Shown: one piece after another, positions 1 to 5,339 of the stretch
Position numbering within the stretch: the first letter of the stretch is position 1
Layout: the number at the start of each line of letters is the position of its first letter
Assembly (NCBI GenBank): GCA_020349865.1
Contig: CP070700.1
Location: 1,097,143 to 1,102,481 of the forward strand
From: Desulfobacteraceae bacterium
GTDB taxonomy: Bacteria; Desulfobacterota; DSM-4660; Desulfatiglandales; Desulfatiglandaceae
Direction: 5' to 3'
Length of the DNA: 5,339 nucleotides
Translations under genes and position numbers: made by a program
The notes under the pieces: model-generated
Seen by the model: only the letters and a program-made list of their open reading frames with translations
What the model was told of the DNA's origin: nothing
Databases searched by the model: none

Positions 1-2
1 AT

Positions 3-455
3 CTTCCCTATCTCATGACCTCGGTTAAACAGCCAGGTGAAGACTACACTTACGGCTCATACCTTGAGCCCCAGATTGCCGAGGTCATTCGCATGTACAC
101 GGAGAATGGTTATGAAACAAATCAGGCATACATGACCGTAGGTGAGCCACAGGCCATATATCTGAACGACCCTCCATGCCTCCGAGGCATTGATACCCGT
201 ATTAAGGAGGATAAGCTCCATTTCATTGTCTATTTCCGATCCTGGGATCTGTGGAACGGTTTCCCTGCAAACCTTGGTGCCATCCAACTCTTGAAGGAGT
301 ACATGGCTTCGAGCATTGGTGTAGCGGACGGGGAAATCATTGCCTCCAGCAAAGGGCTTCACCTGTATGACTACGTGTGGGAACTGGCAAAACTTCGAAC
401 TATGTGCGACAATCCTTCGGCCCTGGCATCAGACCAATGCAATGAAAAAAACTGA
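3..455 (+). CDS. thyA: Thymidylate synthase, archaeal-type ThyA (5'-truncated by window edge)
   Basis: Makes dTMP from dUMP using methylene-tetrahydrofolate, in the cytoplasm. The frame is open to the left edge (first whole codon at 3, no stop before the ATG at 15), so that ATG is probably internal and the N-terminal part is missing. Counting residues from that Met, the catalytic Cys is C55 in DPPCLR. The phosphate-binding RSxD motif is R75-S-W-D78, followed by GFPANL (82-87, matching the GLPFNI region of E. coli ThyA) and the HLY motif at 116-118. The wording FRSWDLW and SSKGLHLYDYVWELAKLRT resembles the short archaeal-type enzymes more than E. coli ThyA; this is recognition from memory. The tail after HLY is short (28 residues against about 50 in E. 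coli). The last ~16 residues look unconserved. The gene is followed by a repeat-bearing gap, so it is probably not in one operon with rlmN. Confidence 0.85.
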   Translation, partial: LPYLMTSVKQPGEDYTYGSYLEPQIAEVIRMYTENGYETNQAYMTVGEPQAIYLNDPPCLRGIDTRIKEDKLHFIVYFRSWDLWNGFPANLGAIQLLKEYMASSIGVADGEIIASSKGLHLYDYVWELAKLRTMCDNPSALASDQCNEKN

Positions 456-556
456 TATTCTCTCGGCCGCTGCCTTTGATCACGCGAGCCCACTGAGGTC
501 TCAGAGAAAAAACTTTGTATTGGATTCACGCTTTTGCCGCAATGGCCACGCGAGCG

Positions 557-599
557 GGGTATCAAATTACCCGTCATTCCCACGCAGGCAGGAATCTAT
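557..599. repeat. REP-like palindromic intergenic repeat
   Basis: Two adjacent structures are visible. A hairpin has GGGTA (557-561) paired with TACCC (568-572) over a six-base loop. Immediately after it comes GTCATTCC...GGAATC, with arms ATTCC and GGAAT around a GC-rich centre containing CGCAGGC. The second half matches the common bacterial REP-type consensus in which GTCATTCC-C and GGAAT flank a GC-rich core. The inner arm bases mismatch, so this copy looks degraded. Such elements usually derive from RAYT-type transposase activity; none is present here. It may act as a transcript-end structure for thyA, but it has no T-tract. Confidence 0.45.
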
Positions 600-679
600 G
601 AGGATTGGCCAACCTTTAATCTACCTTAACTTAGAGAACTCATAATCAATTGTTCTCTTGCGGTTTCAGTTCAATAGGT

Positions 680-743
680 CTGTGACCCTGTGGACTCTGT
701 GAGAGACAAGAAAATTTTGCGTTCTCAGTGAAATCAGTGAGAG
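680..743 (+). repeat. Degenerate 8-9 bp tandem repeats abutting the rlmN start
   Basis: Three CTGTGA-like units start at 680 (CTGTGACC), 688 (CTGTGGAC) and 697 (CTGTGAGAG). After a spacer containing the 8-base palindrome AAAATTTT (711-718), two TCAGTGA units start at 725 and 734. The end of the first set (CTGTGAGAG, 697-705) and the end of the second (CAGTGAGAG, 735-743) match at 8 of 9 bases. Similar CTCTGTG/CAGAG-rich intergenic repeats are, from memory, common in environmental deltaproteobacteria. The last unit supplies the only candidate Shine-Dalgarno for rlmN (GAGAG, 739-743, ten bases before the ATG). Confidence 0.5.
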
Positions 744-753
744 ATAATTTTAG

Positions 754-1776
754 ATGAAGACTGATCTTATCGGACTGAATGCCCATGAAATTGAGGATTG
801 GGCAGTAAGCCTGGGCATTGACGCCTATCGGGGCCGGCAAATCCGCCAGTGGCTCTTTAAAAGACTTGCCTCCTCCTTTGAGGAGATGACCGATCTCCCC
901 AAATCACTTCGTGGCCTTTTGAATGAAAAGGCGAATATTAGCCCTTTGGAAAGGATCGAGAGCCAGGTCTCCGAAGACGGAACCCAGAAATACCTCTTCA
1001 AACTAATGGATGGGCATTATATTGAATCAGTGCTCATCCCGGAAAGAGATCACTTCACCCTGTGCATTTCTTCACAGGCAGGCTGCGCCATGGGATGCCT
1101 TTTTTGTCTCACTGCAAAACAGGGACTCAAAAGGAACCTGACACCGTCTGAAATAATTGACCAGGTCATTCAGGTGAAAAAGTCCATGGATGATCCGGCA
1201 CTAATAACCAATATCGTGTTCATGGGTATGGGGGAGCCGCTTGCCAATTATGACGCAGTTGTAAAGGCCATTGGGATCTTGATCAGTGAAGATGGAATGA
1301 ACTTTTCTCACCGAAAAGTGACTCTTTCGACATGTGGATTAGTGCCCCTGATAAAAAGAATGGGGCAGGATATCACCGTCAACCTGGCCATATCTCTAAA
1401 TGCTGCGGATGACAAGACTCGAAGTCTACTCATGCCCATCAACAAAAAATACCCTTTGAAGATCCTGATTTCAGCGTGCAGGGATTTTCCCCTTCCAAAC
1501 AGGCGGATGATTACGTTCGAATATATCATCATCAATGGTGTAAATGACCGAGATGAGGATGCCTCGAAACTTTGCAGCCTCTTGTCAGGGCTGAGGGCCA
1601 AGATCAACCTGATTCCTTTAAATCCCTATAATGGTTTAGACATGTCGCCTACTCCAACAAAGAGGATTCTCCATTTTCAGGATATTCTTATTAAAAATCA
1701 CTTCACGGCTATTGTACGAAAAAGCAAGGGCAGGGATATTCAGGCTGCTTGCGGCCAGCTAAGCGGGGAGCTCTAA
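754..1776 (+). CDS. rlmN: Dual-specificity RlmN: 23S rRNA A2503 / tRNA A37 C2-methyltransferase (radical SAM)
   Basis: Cytoplasmic radical-SAM enzyme that methylates C2 of A2503 in 23S rRNA and, in the family, A37 of some tRNAs, aiding decoding accuracy. The 340-residue length is normal. The N-terminal accessory domain (about 1-90) precedes the radical-SAM barrel. The [4Fe-4S] motif CxxxCxxC is C111, C115 and C118 (GCAMGCLFC). SAM-binding GMGEP is at 158-162. The methyl-carrying cysteine is C333 in the AACGQL motif. C104 in TLCISS aligns with the E. coli C118 position, and E91 with its E105. All key residues are therefore present. The start is fixed by an in-frame TAG directly before the ATG (751-753); the ribosome site is weak (GAGAG, 739-743) and lies in a repeat. 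A RlmN rather than Cfr assignment follows from overall resemblance to housekeeping RlmN and the housekeeping context. Confidence 0.96.
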   Translation: MKTDLIGLNAHEIEDWAVSLGIDAYRGRQIRQWLFKRLASSFEEMTDLPKSLRGLLNEKANISPLERIESQVSEDGTQKYLFKLMDGHYIESVLIPERDHFTLCISSQAGCAMGCLFCLTAKQGLKRNLTPSEIIDQVIQVKKSMDDPALITNIVFMGMGEPLANYDAVVKAIGILISEDGMNFSHRKVTLSTCGLVPLIKRMGQDITVNLAISLNAADDKTRSLLMPINKKYPLKILISACRDFPLPNRRMITFEYIIINGVNDRDEDASKLCSLLSGLRAKINLIPLNPYNGLDMSPTPTKRILHFQDILIKNHFTAIVRKSKGRDIQAACGQLSGEL

Positions 1777-1783
1777 TTTTTTC

Positions 1784-1811
1784 TTGCAGTTAATTCCTGA
1801 TATGGTACATT
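1784..1811 (+). promoter_or_regulatory. Possible sigma-70-type promoter for the hisI-hisG block
   Basis: A TTGCAG box (1784-1789) is separated by 16 bases from TACATT (1806-1811), in an AT-rich stretch between rlmN and hisI. The matches to consensus are weak (3/6 and 4/6), although the spacing is acceptable. The overlapping TATGGT (1801-1806) is a poorer -10 choice because of its spacing. Without it, hisI could simply be read through from rlmN, since I see no strong terminator in this gap. Confidence 0.25.
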
Positions 1812-1847
1812 CCACTGCTTGAATTCATCTGTTAGGATTTACACACT

Positions 1848-2228
1848 ATGATTGCATTGGATTTCTCAAAAGGAAATGGCCTCTTGCCCGCCATTGTCCA
1901 GGACTATAGGTCTGGCAAGGTGTTGATGCTTGCCTATATTAACCGGGCTTCCTGGGAAAAAACAATTGAAACAGGGGAGGCCCACTACTGGAGTCGATCA
2001 CGTCAGGAACTCTGGCATAAAGGCGGGACCTCGGGAAATGTCCAGAAGGTAAAGGAAATCTATGCGGATTGTGACGACGACACCGTGCTTTTCAAAGTGG
2101 AACAGATTGGTGCCGCGGCCTGTCATCTGGGATATGAATCATGTTTTCATAAGACAATAGACAGTAACGGCAGTGTATCGGTGGTTGGTAAAAAAATATT
2201 TGATCCAGATAAGGTGTACAAGAAATGA
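1848..2228 (+). CDS. hisI: Phosphoribosyl-AMP cyclohydrolase HisI (monofunctional)
   Basis: Opens the purine ring of phosphoribosyl-AMP to give ProFAR, the third step of histidine synthesis; cytoplasmic, acting as a metal-dependent dimer. At 126 residues it has the length of the stand-alone enzyme, with no HisE pyrophosphohydrolase domain fused. The family block runs from [13 protein letters not shown] through YWSRSR and WHKGGTSGN. It ends with the metal site: D74, D76 and D78 around C75 (ADCDDD) for Mg, and C75, C92 and C99 as the Zn cysteines (ACHLGYESC). An in-frame TAG at 1833-1835 leaves this ATG as the only reasonable start, preceded by AGGA (1834-1837) ten bases upstream. The stop overlaps the hisG start as ATGA, implying translational coupling. 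HisE must be encoded elsewhere. Confidence 0.96.
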   Translation: MIALDFSKGNGLLPAIVQDYRSGKVLMLAYINRASWEKTIETGEAHYWSRSRQELWHKGGTSGNVQKVKEIYADCDDDTVLFKVEQIGAAACHLGYESCFHKTIDSNGSVSVVGKKIFDPDKVYKK

Positions 2229-3097
2229 AAAAACTCAAATTCGGCATTCCCAAAGGGAGCCTTCAACAAGCTACTCTTAATCTTTTTGATAAATCAGGAT
2301 GGAAGATAAACATAAACGACCGTAGCTATTTCCCTGATATTAACGATGACACAATAGAATGTAACATCTGTCGTGCCCAGGAGATGTCCCGGTACGTGGA
2401 AAACGGGACCATTGACGCCGGCCTCACTGGCAGGGATTGGATCGAAGAGAACGAATCGGATGTAGTGGTGGTGGATGACCTGATCTATTCCAAAACGAGC
2501 CAAAAACCGGCCCGTTGGGTTCTGGCCGTACCAGCTGATTCTAATTTAGAGCGTCTCGAAGACCTTCAAGGAAAGAAGATCGCAACAGAGTTAGTGAATT
2601 TTACTAAAAGGTATTTCAAAGAGAGAAATATCGAGGTGAAGATAGAGTTTTCATGGGGCGCCACAGAAGCAAAGGTTGTATCAGGTCTTGCCGATGCCAT
2701 TGTGGAAGTAACAGAAACCGAAAGCACAATCAGGGCACACGGCCTGAAAATCATCCATGAATTCATGAGTTCTAATACTCAATTGATCGCCAACAGGGAG
2801 TCATATAAGGACCCCTGGAAAAAGGCCAAGATCGAGCAAATCGTTTTACTTCTCAAGGGTGCGCTTCGGGCAGAAAATATGGTTGGATTGAAAATGAATG
2901 CCCCTGTGAAAAAACTGGAAGCAGTGATCAACATTCTACCGAGCTTGAATGCCCCGACTGTGGCAGGGCTTTACAACTCTAACTGGGTCTCGGTAGAAGC
3001 GGTCGTCGATATAAGAACCGTCAGAGACTTAATACCTCAATTAATTGAAGCGGGTGCGCAAGGGATCATCGAATACTCCTTGAATAAGCTTATTTGA
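2225..3097 (+). CDS. hisG: ATP phosphoribosyltransferase HisG, long form with C-terminal regulatory domain
   Basis: Condenses ATP with PRPP to phosphoribosyl-ATP, the committed and feedback-controlled step of histidine synthesis. The catalytic part (about 1-212) shows FGIPKGSLQ near the N-terminus, DAGLTGRDW (64-72), [14 protein letters not shown] (118-131) and the PRPP-binding region E148-T168 (GLADAIVE...). Residues ~213-290 match the ACT-like histidine-binding domain ([34 protein letters not shown]). At 290 residues it is therefore the long hexameric type, which does not need HisZ, and allosteric inhibition by histidine is expected. One oddity: the motif usually written ETGST reads ETEST, with Glu166 where the loop Gly is expected. 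The start overlaps the hisI stop by four bases and has AAGGTG (2211-2216) at eight-base spacing. Confidence 0.95.
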   Translation: MKKLKFGIPKGSLQQATLNLFDKSGWKININDRSYFPDINDDTIECNICRAQEMSRYVENGTIDAGLTGRDWIEENESDVVVVDDLIYSKTSQKPARWVLAVPADSNLERLEDLQGKKIATELVNFTKRYFKERNIEVKIEFSWGATEAKVVSGLADAIVEVTETESTIRAHGLKIIHEFMSSNTQLIANRESYKDPWKKAKIEQIVLLLKGALRAENMVGLKMNAPVKKLEAVINILPSLNAPTVAGLYNSNWVSVEAVVDIRTVRDLIPQLIEAGAQGIIEYSLNKLI

Positions 3098-3154
3098 TTG
3101 GTATGAAGGATTCGGCAGGTAGAATATGAAGGTTTTTTTGATAGGTGAACTTAT

Positions 3155-4312
3155 ATGAATATAGGAATGAAAAAGGTTAGTAATCGGGCACAAGAAATCC
3201 CTCCATTCATAGTCATGGAAGTCCTTGAAAAGGCCCATGAACTTGAAAGGCAGGGACGTCATATCATTCACCTTGAAGTTGGTGAACCTGATTTCCCAAC
3301 TCCCCAGTGCATCTGTGAAGCGGCTCGGGATGCCTTGAAAAAGGGCGAAACCCATTACACCCACAGCCTCGGAATCCTTGAGCTAAGAGAAGCCATCTGT
3401 GAAAATTACCATGAAAAGTATGGGGTTCATATTGATCCGGGGCAGATCTTAGTTACCTCCGGCACGTCTCCGGCGCTCTTTATGATCTTTTCGGCCCTTT
3501 TGGAGATGGGGGATGAAATCATTATGTCTGATCCCCACTATCCTTGCTACCCCAACTTTGGTAATTTCCTGGGAGCAAAACCCACCTTTGTAAATGCCTA
3601 CGAAGAAGATGGTTTTCAGTTAAGACCGGAAGAGATCAAGAAAAAAATGGGCCAAAGGACCAGGGCCATCCTTATTAATTCTCCTTCAAATCCCACCGGG
3701 AACTTACTCTCAAGCGAGCGAATGGAAGAGATAGCCGGCTTGGGCCCTCCTGTTGTATCAGATGAAATTTATCATGGACTGGTTTACGGAGATAAGGAGC
3801 ATTCGATCTTAGAGTTTACCCGTAATGCGTTCGTGCTAAACGGGTTTAGCAAGCTTTACGCCATGACCGGCTGGCGTCTGGGTTATGTTATTGCTCCTTC
3901 TGAATTTGTGCGCCCTCTGCAAAAGGTGCAACAGAATTTTTTCATATCGGCGAACAGTATCTCGCAGTGGGCCGGCCTGGCCGCTCTGACCAAGGCCAGG
4001 GCAGATGTGGAGCAAATGAAAGCCATATACAATAAACGACGCAAGTACATGATTGGGAGACTCAAAGAACTGGGATTTGGCCTTACTGTGGAACCGTCCG
4101 GGGCCTTTTATGTTTTAGTTAATGCAAAACACCTTTGCAACAGTTCCTATGAACTTGCCTTTGAAATCCTTGAAAAAGCAGGTGTCGGTGTGAGTCCAGG
4201 GGTTGATTTCGGACAGAACGCTGAGGGCTATCTCAGGCTTTCTTATGCAAATTCCATGGCAAATATAGAAGTAGGGTTGAAAAGGCTGGAAAACTTCTTG
4301 AATAACCGTTAA
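3155..4312 (+). CDS. PLP-dependent class I (I-gamma type) aminotransferase
   Basis: Cytoplasmic fold-type I transaminase that moves an amino group between an amino acid and a 2-oxoacid; the substrate cannot be read from the sequence. Visible family landmarks over the normal ~385 residues are EVGEPDFPTP (41-50), TSGTSPALFM (101-110), SNPTG with N179, SDEIYHGLVYG with D203 and Y206, the PLP lysine K233 in NGFSKLYAMTGWRLGY, and the carboxylate-binding R361 in YLRLSYA. The SK-x-YAMTGWR wording fits the aspartate/alanine/aromatic I-gamma group rather than HisC, despite its place just after hisG. A role in histidine synthesis is possible but unproven. The ATG at 3155 is chosen because AGGTGA (3143-3148) lies six bases upstream; the in-frame ATG at 3167 has its AGGA too close. 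The stop is followed directly by the engB ATG. Confidence 0.92.
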   Translation: MNIGMKKVSNRAQEIPPFIVMEVLEKAHELERQGRHIIHLEVGEPDFPTPQCICEAARDALKKGETHYTHSLGILELREAICENYHEKYGVHIDPGQILVTSGTSPALFMIFSALLEMGDEIIMSDPHYPCYPNFGNFLGAKPTFVNAYEEDGFQLRPEEIKKKMGQRTRAILINSPSNPTGNLLSSERMEEIAGLGPPVVSDEIYHGLVYGDKEHSILEFTRNAFVLNGFSKLYAMTGWRLGYVIAPSEFVRPLQKVQQNFFISANSISQWAGLAALTKARADVEQMKAIYNKRRKYMIGRLKELGFGLTVEPSGAFYVLVNAKHLCNSSYELAFEILEKAGVGVSPGVDFGQNAEGYLRLSYANSMANIEVGLKRLENFLNNR

Positions 4313-4885
4313 ATGAATGTCGTATTTCTTACAAGTGCCTTTCGTGAAAGCCAGTACCCACCACCAGACAAGCCGGAAATTGCTTTTGCAGGCCGCTCAA
4401 ATGTGGGCAAGTCCTCTCTTATAAACATCTTATTCAACCGGAAAGGGCTCGCCAGGACAAGTTCCAGACCGGGGAGAACCCAGTCGATTAATTTCTTCAG
4501 TGTTGATAACCGGTTGTACTTCGTTGATTTACCAGGATATGGCTATGCCAGGGTTCCCATCAAAGTCAAAAAATCCTGGCAGCACATGGTGGAGACTTAC
4601 CTTGACAAACGATCAAATCTAAGGGCGGTTGTAGTAATACTTGACATAAGAAGGGACACGACCTCGGGTGACATACAGTTGCTAACGTGGTTAAAATACT
4701 ATGGTATACCCGCCATCCCTGTCCTTACCAAGGCTGATAAGTTGTCACGCCAACAGGCGCGAACGAGATCTCAGTTGATCGGGCGTCAAATTGGAGAAAT
4801 TTTCTCTACCGGCCCAACAGTGTTTTCTGCAAAAACCAGGCAAGGGCGGGATGACCTGTGGAGAAAAATAGACGAAGCAATTTAG
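4313..4885 (+). CDS. engB: Ribosome-assembly GTPase EngB/YihA/YsxC
   Basis: TRAFAC-class GTPase needed for late assembly of the 50S subunit and, in model bacteria, for viability. At 190 residues it is close to B. subtilis YsxC and shorter than E. coli YihA. All GTPase motifs are present: G1 GRSNVGKSS (27-35, with K33 and S34), switch I RPGRTQSINFF (52-62, Thr56), G3 DLPGYGYA (72-79), G4 TKADK (139-143) and G5 SAK (172-174). The family-typical DIRR segment is at 111-114. The ATG follows the aminotransferase TAA with no spacer and in the same frame, which excludes an upstream start. No Shine-Dalgarno is visible in the preceding 12 bases, so translation probably depends on reinitiation by ribosomes finishing the aminotransferase. 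The TAG stop coincides with the left end of a palindromic element. Confidence 0.96.
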   Translation: MNVVFLTSAFRESQYPPPDKPEIAFAGRSNVGKSSLINILFNRKGLARTSSRPGRTQSINFFSVDNRLYFVDLPGYGYARVPIKVKKSWQHMVETYLDKRSNLRAVVVILDIRRDTTSGDIQLLTWLKYYGIPAIPVLTKADKLSRQQARTRSQLIGRQIGEIFSTGPTVFSAKTRQGRDDLWRKIDEAI

Positions 4886-5025
4886 TGCCCATCCATAAAT
4901 GTCTATTTTCCCCAATCTCTGCGTCAGATTCGGATTTTAATCCTCGAAATACTTCAATGTATTCCTGTGGTTAAAATCCTCGTCTTCCTTGACCTTGAGA
5001 AAACTGTCGCATTTATGGAAGGCAC
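4885..5025. mobile_element. MITE-like palindromic element flanked by TA
   Basis: A 141-base imperfect palindrome without coding capacity. The outer arms pair strongly: GTGCC (4885-4889) plus TCCATAAATG (4892-4901) against CATTTATGGA and GGCAC (5021-5025), with a one-base slip. The centre pairs again: GGATTTTAA (4932-4940) with TTAAAATCC (4971-4979), then GAAATAC (4946-4952) with GTATTCC (4959-4965) around the loop TTCAAT. The intervening arms are poorly matched. TA dinucleotides sit on both sides (4883-4884 and 5026-5027), as expected of TA target duplication by IS630/Tc1-mariner-type transposases, so a non-autonomous element of that kind is inferred. No transposase is in the window. The transcript would fold into a long hairpin and may end the operon or protect its 3' end. 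It could instead be a REP/BIME-type repeat. Confidence 0.55.
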
Positions 5026-5037
5026 TAGGCAAGACAG

Positions 5038-5061
5038 CCAAAATGGACCGTTCCAAAATGG
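5038..5061. repeat. Direct repeat of CCAAAATGG, possible operator
   Basis: CCAAAATGG occurs at 5038-5046 and again at 5053-5061, 15 bases apart start to start. Each copy has CCA/TGG symmetry. It is followed at once by TATG-N6-CATA (5062-5075). The pair lies in the ~245-base leader between the palindromic element and the last gene, where a regulator site would be expected, but no regulator is known from this window and chance is possible. Confidence 0.25.
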
Positions 5062-5256
5062 TATGATATTGCATAACTATCTGATTAATTGACCTTTTTC
5101 TCTATATGTCATTCCAATTGAGCGCGTTTTCAAGTTTTCCAGGATGACTACAGAAGATCAGCGCAGTGGATTTGTCACCTAACAAACTGAAATTCAAGGA
5201 ATATTATCTAAGGTCCAAAACAGTTCTCTATGGCACACTATGTGCTGAGCAAGCAG

Positions 5257-5264
5257 AAAGGAGG
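5257..5264 (+). promoter_or_regulatory. Strong ribosome-binding site of the last gene
   Basis: AAAGGAGG, a near-complete anti-16S match, ends eight bases before the ATG at 5273. It fixes that start and is much stronger than the site of any other gene here, suggesting high expression. A small hairpin, GCAC (5233-5236) with GTGC (5242-5245), lies a short way upstream. Confidence 0.85.
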
Positions 5265-5272
5265 AAATTATT

Positions 5273-5339
5273 ATGACAGAAAATCCGGCAAAATCTGAAG
5301 AGTTTTATGTTTTGTGGTCGAGCGGGGACAAAGAGGTCA
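5273..5339 (+). CDS. N-terminus of a small protein, possibly DsrE-like (3'-truncated by window edge)
   Basis: Only 22 complete codons are visible, beginning MTENPAKSEEFYVLWSSGDK. The ATG and the strong Shine-Dalgarno at eight-base spacing make this a real gene start. The segment FYVLWSSGDKEV resembles the first beta strand and following loop of DsrE-family proteins found in sulfur-metabolising bacteria, where an opening of the form YVLWTSGD is familiar to me. That is recognition from a very short piece, so the product stays tentative. The DsrE family includes sulfur-relay proteins, but many members have no known role. The gene is separated from engB by the palindromic element and a ~245-base leader, so it is likely a separate transcription unit. 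Confidence 0.5.
   Translation, partial: MTENPAKSEEFYVLWSSGDKEV

Larger units (their letters stand above)
456..753. other. Intergenic region with repeats, no convincing gene
   Basis: This gap of just under 300 bases has no ORF with a plausible start site and product. It contains a 9-base direct repeat CACGCGAGC (481-489 and 547-555), a REP-like hairpin/inverted repeat (about 557-599) and degenerate CTGTGA/TCAGTGA repeats (680-743). I see no clear sigma-70 promoter for rlmN and no strong hairpin plus T-tract terminator for thyA. Confidence 0.6.

Noticed and set aside
340..645. 101-codon + strand ORF overlapping the thyA end and running through the repeat region
   Set aside because: Its first part is an alternative frame of conserved thyA and the rest crosses REP-like sequence; there is no ribosome site and the protein looks like random translation.
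1308..1607. 99-codon minus-strand ORF inside rlmN, and similar minus-strand ORFs inside hisG, the aminotransferase and thyA
   Set aside because: They are shadows of strongly conserved genes on the opposite strand, with no recognisable domain or ribosome site of their own.
1751..1783. Possible terminator after rlmN: AGCT...AGCT followed by a TTTTTT run
   Set aside because: The stem is only four base pairs around an eight-base loop and lies inside the end of the gene, too weak to call a terminator.
3103..3139. Eight-codon ORF and a T-run between hisG and the aminotransferase
   Set aside because: The ORF (3103-3129) is too short to support. The T-run (3133-3139) has no stem before it, so neither a leader peptide nor a terminator is supported.
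5089..5108. TTGACC followed by TATATG as a promoter for the last gene
   Set aside because: The two boxes are only eight bases apart, far too close for sigma-70, and at a 16-18 base spacing there is no good -10.
5144..5182. Twelve-codon ORF in the leader of the last gene
   Set aside because: Its only purine-rich stretch touches the ATG, so there is no usable ribosome site. The peptide shows no run of regulatory codons that would suggest attenuation.
1..5339. CRISPR array, tRNA/rRNA, toxin-antitoxin, defence or phage genes
   Set aside because: No regularly spaced repeats, tRNA-like cloverleaf or matching protein motifs were found; every long ORF is explained by a housekeeping family.

Overview
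The window reads as ordinary bacterial chromosome of moderate GC, most likely from a Desulfobacterota (deltaproteobacterial) organism. That placement is inference. It rests on the mix of an archaeal-type thymidylate synthase, a long-form HisG, the order hisI-hisG-aminotransferase-engB, a probable DsrE-like protein at the right edge, and palindromic and degenerate intergenic repeats of the kind I associate with that group. No 16S or other phylogenetic marker is present to confirm it. All genes lie on the + strand.

Layout: positions 1-455 hold the 3' end of a thymidylate synthase gene that begins before the window. A 298-base gap follows, carrying a REP-like hairpin/inverted repeat (about 557-599) and degenerate CTGTGA/TCAGTGA repeats (680-743) that run up to the rlmN start. 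rlmN (754-1776) encodes the radical-SAM methyltransferase of 23S rRNA and tRNA. After 71 bases a compact, probably co-transcribed block begins: hisI (1848-2228), hisG (2225-3097, overlapping hisI by four bases), a class I aminotransferase (3155-4312) and engB (4313-4885, starting on the base after the aminotransferase stop). A 141-base imperfect palindrome flanked by TA dinucleotides (4885-5025) sits on the engB stop codon. The last gene (5273 onward) has a strong Shine-Dalgarno and runs off the right edge after 22 codons.

Functionally, HisG catalyses step one and HisI the third step of histidine synthesis; the other his genes are not here. The aminotransferase looks like the aspartate/alanine/aromatic (I-gamma) type rather than HisC. 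RlmN and EngB act on ribosome modification and assembly, and thymidylate synthase makes dTMP.

I see no new defence system, CRISPR array, phage or RNA gene. The most rewarding details are the TA-flanked palindrome that leaves the engB TAG stop intact with or without the insertion, and a Gly-to-Glu departure in the HisG PRPP-binding motif.
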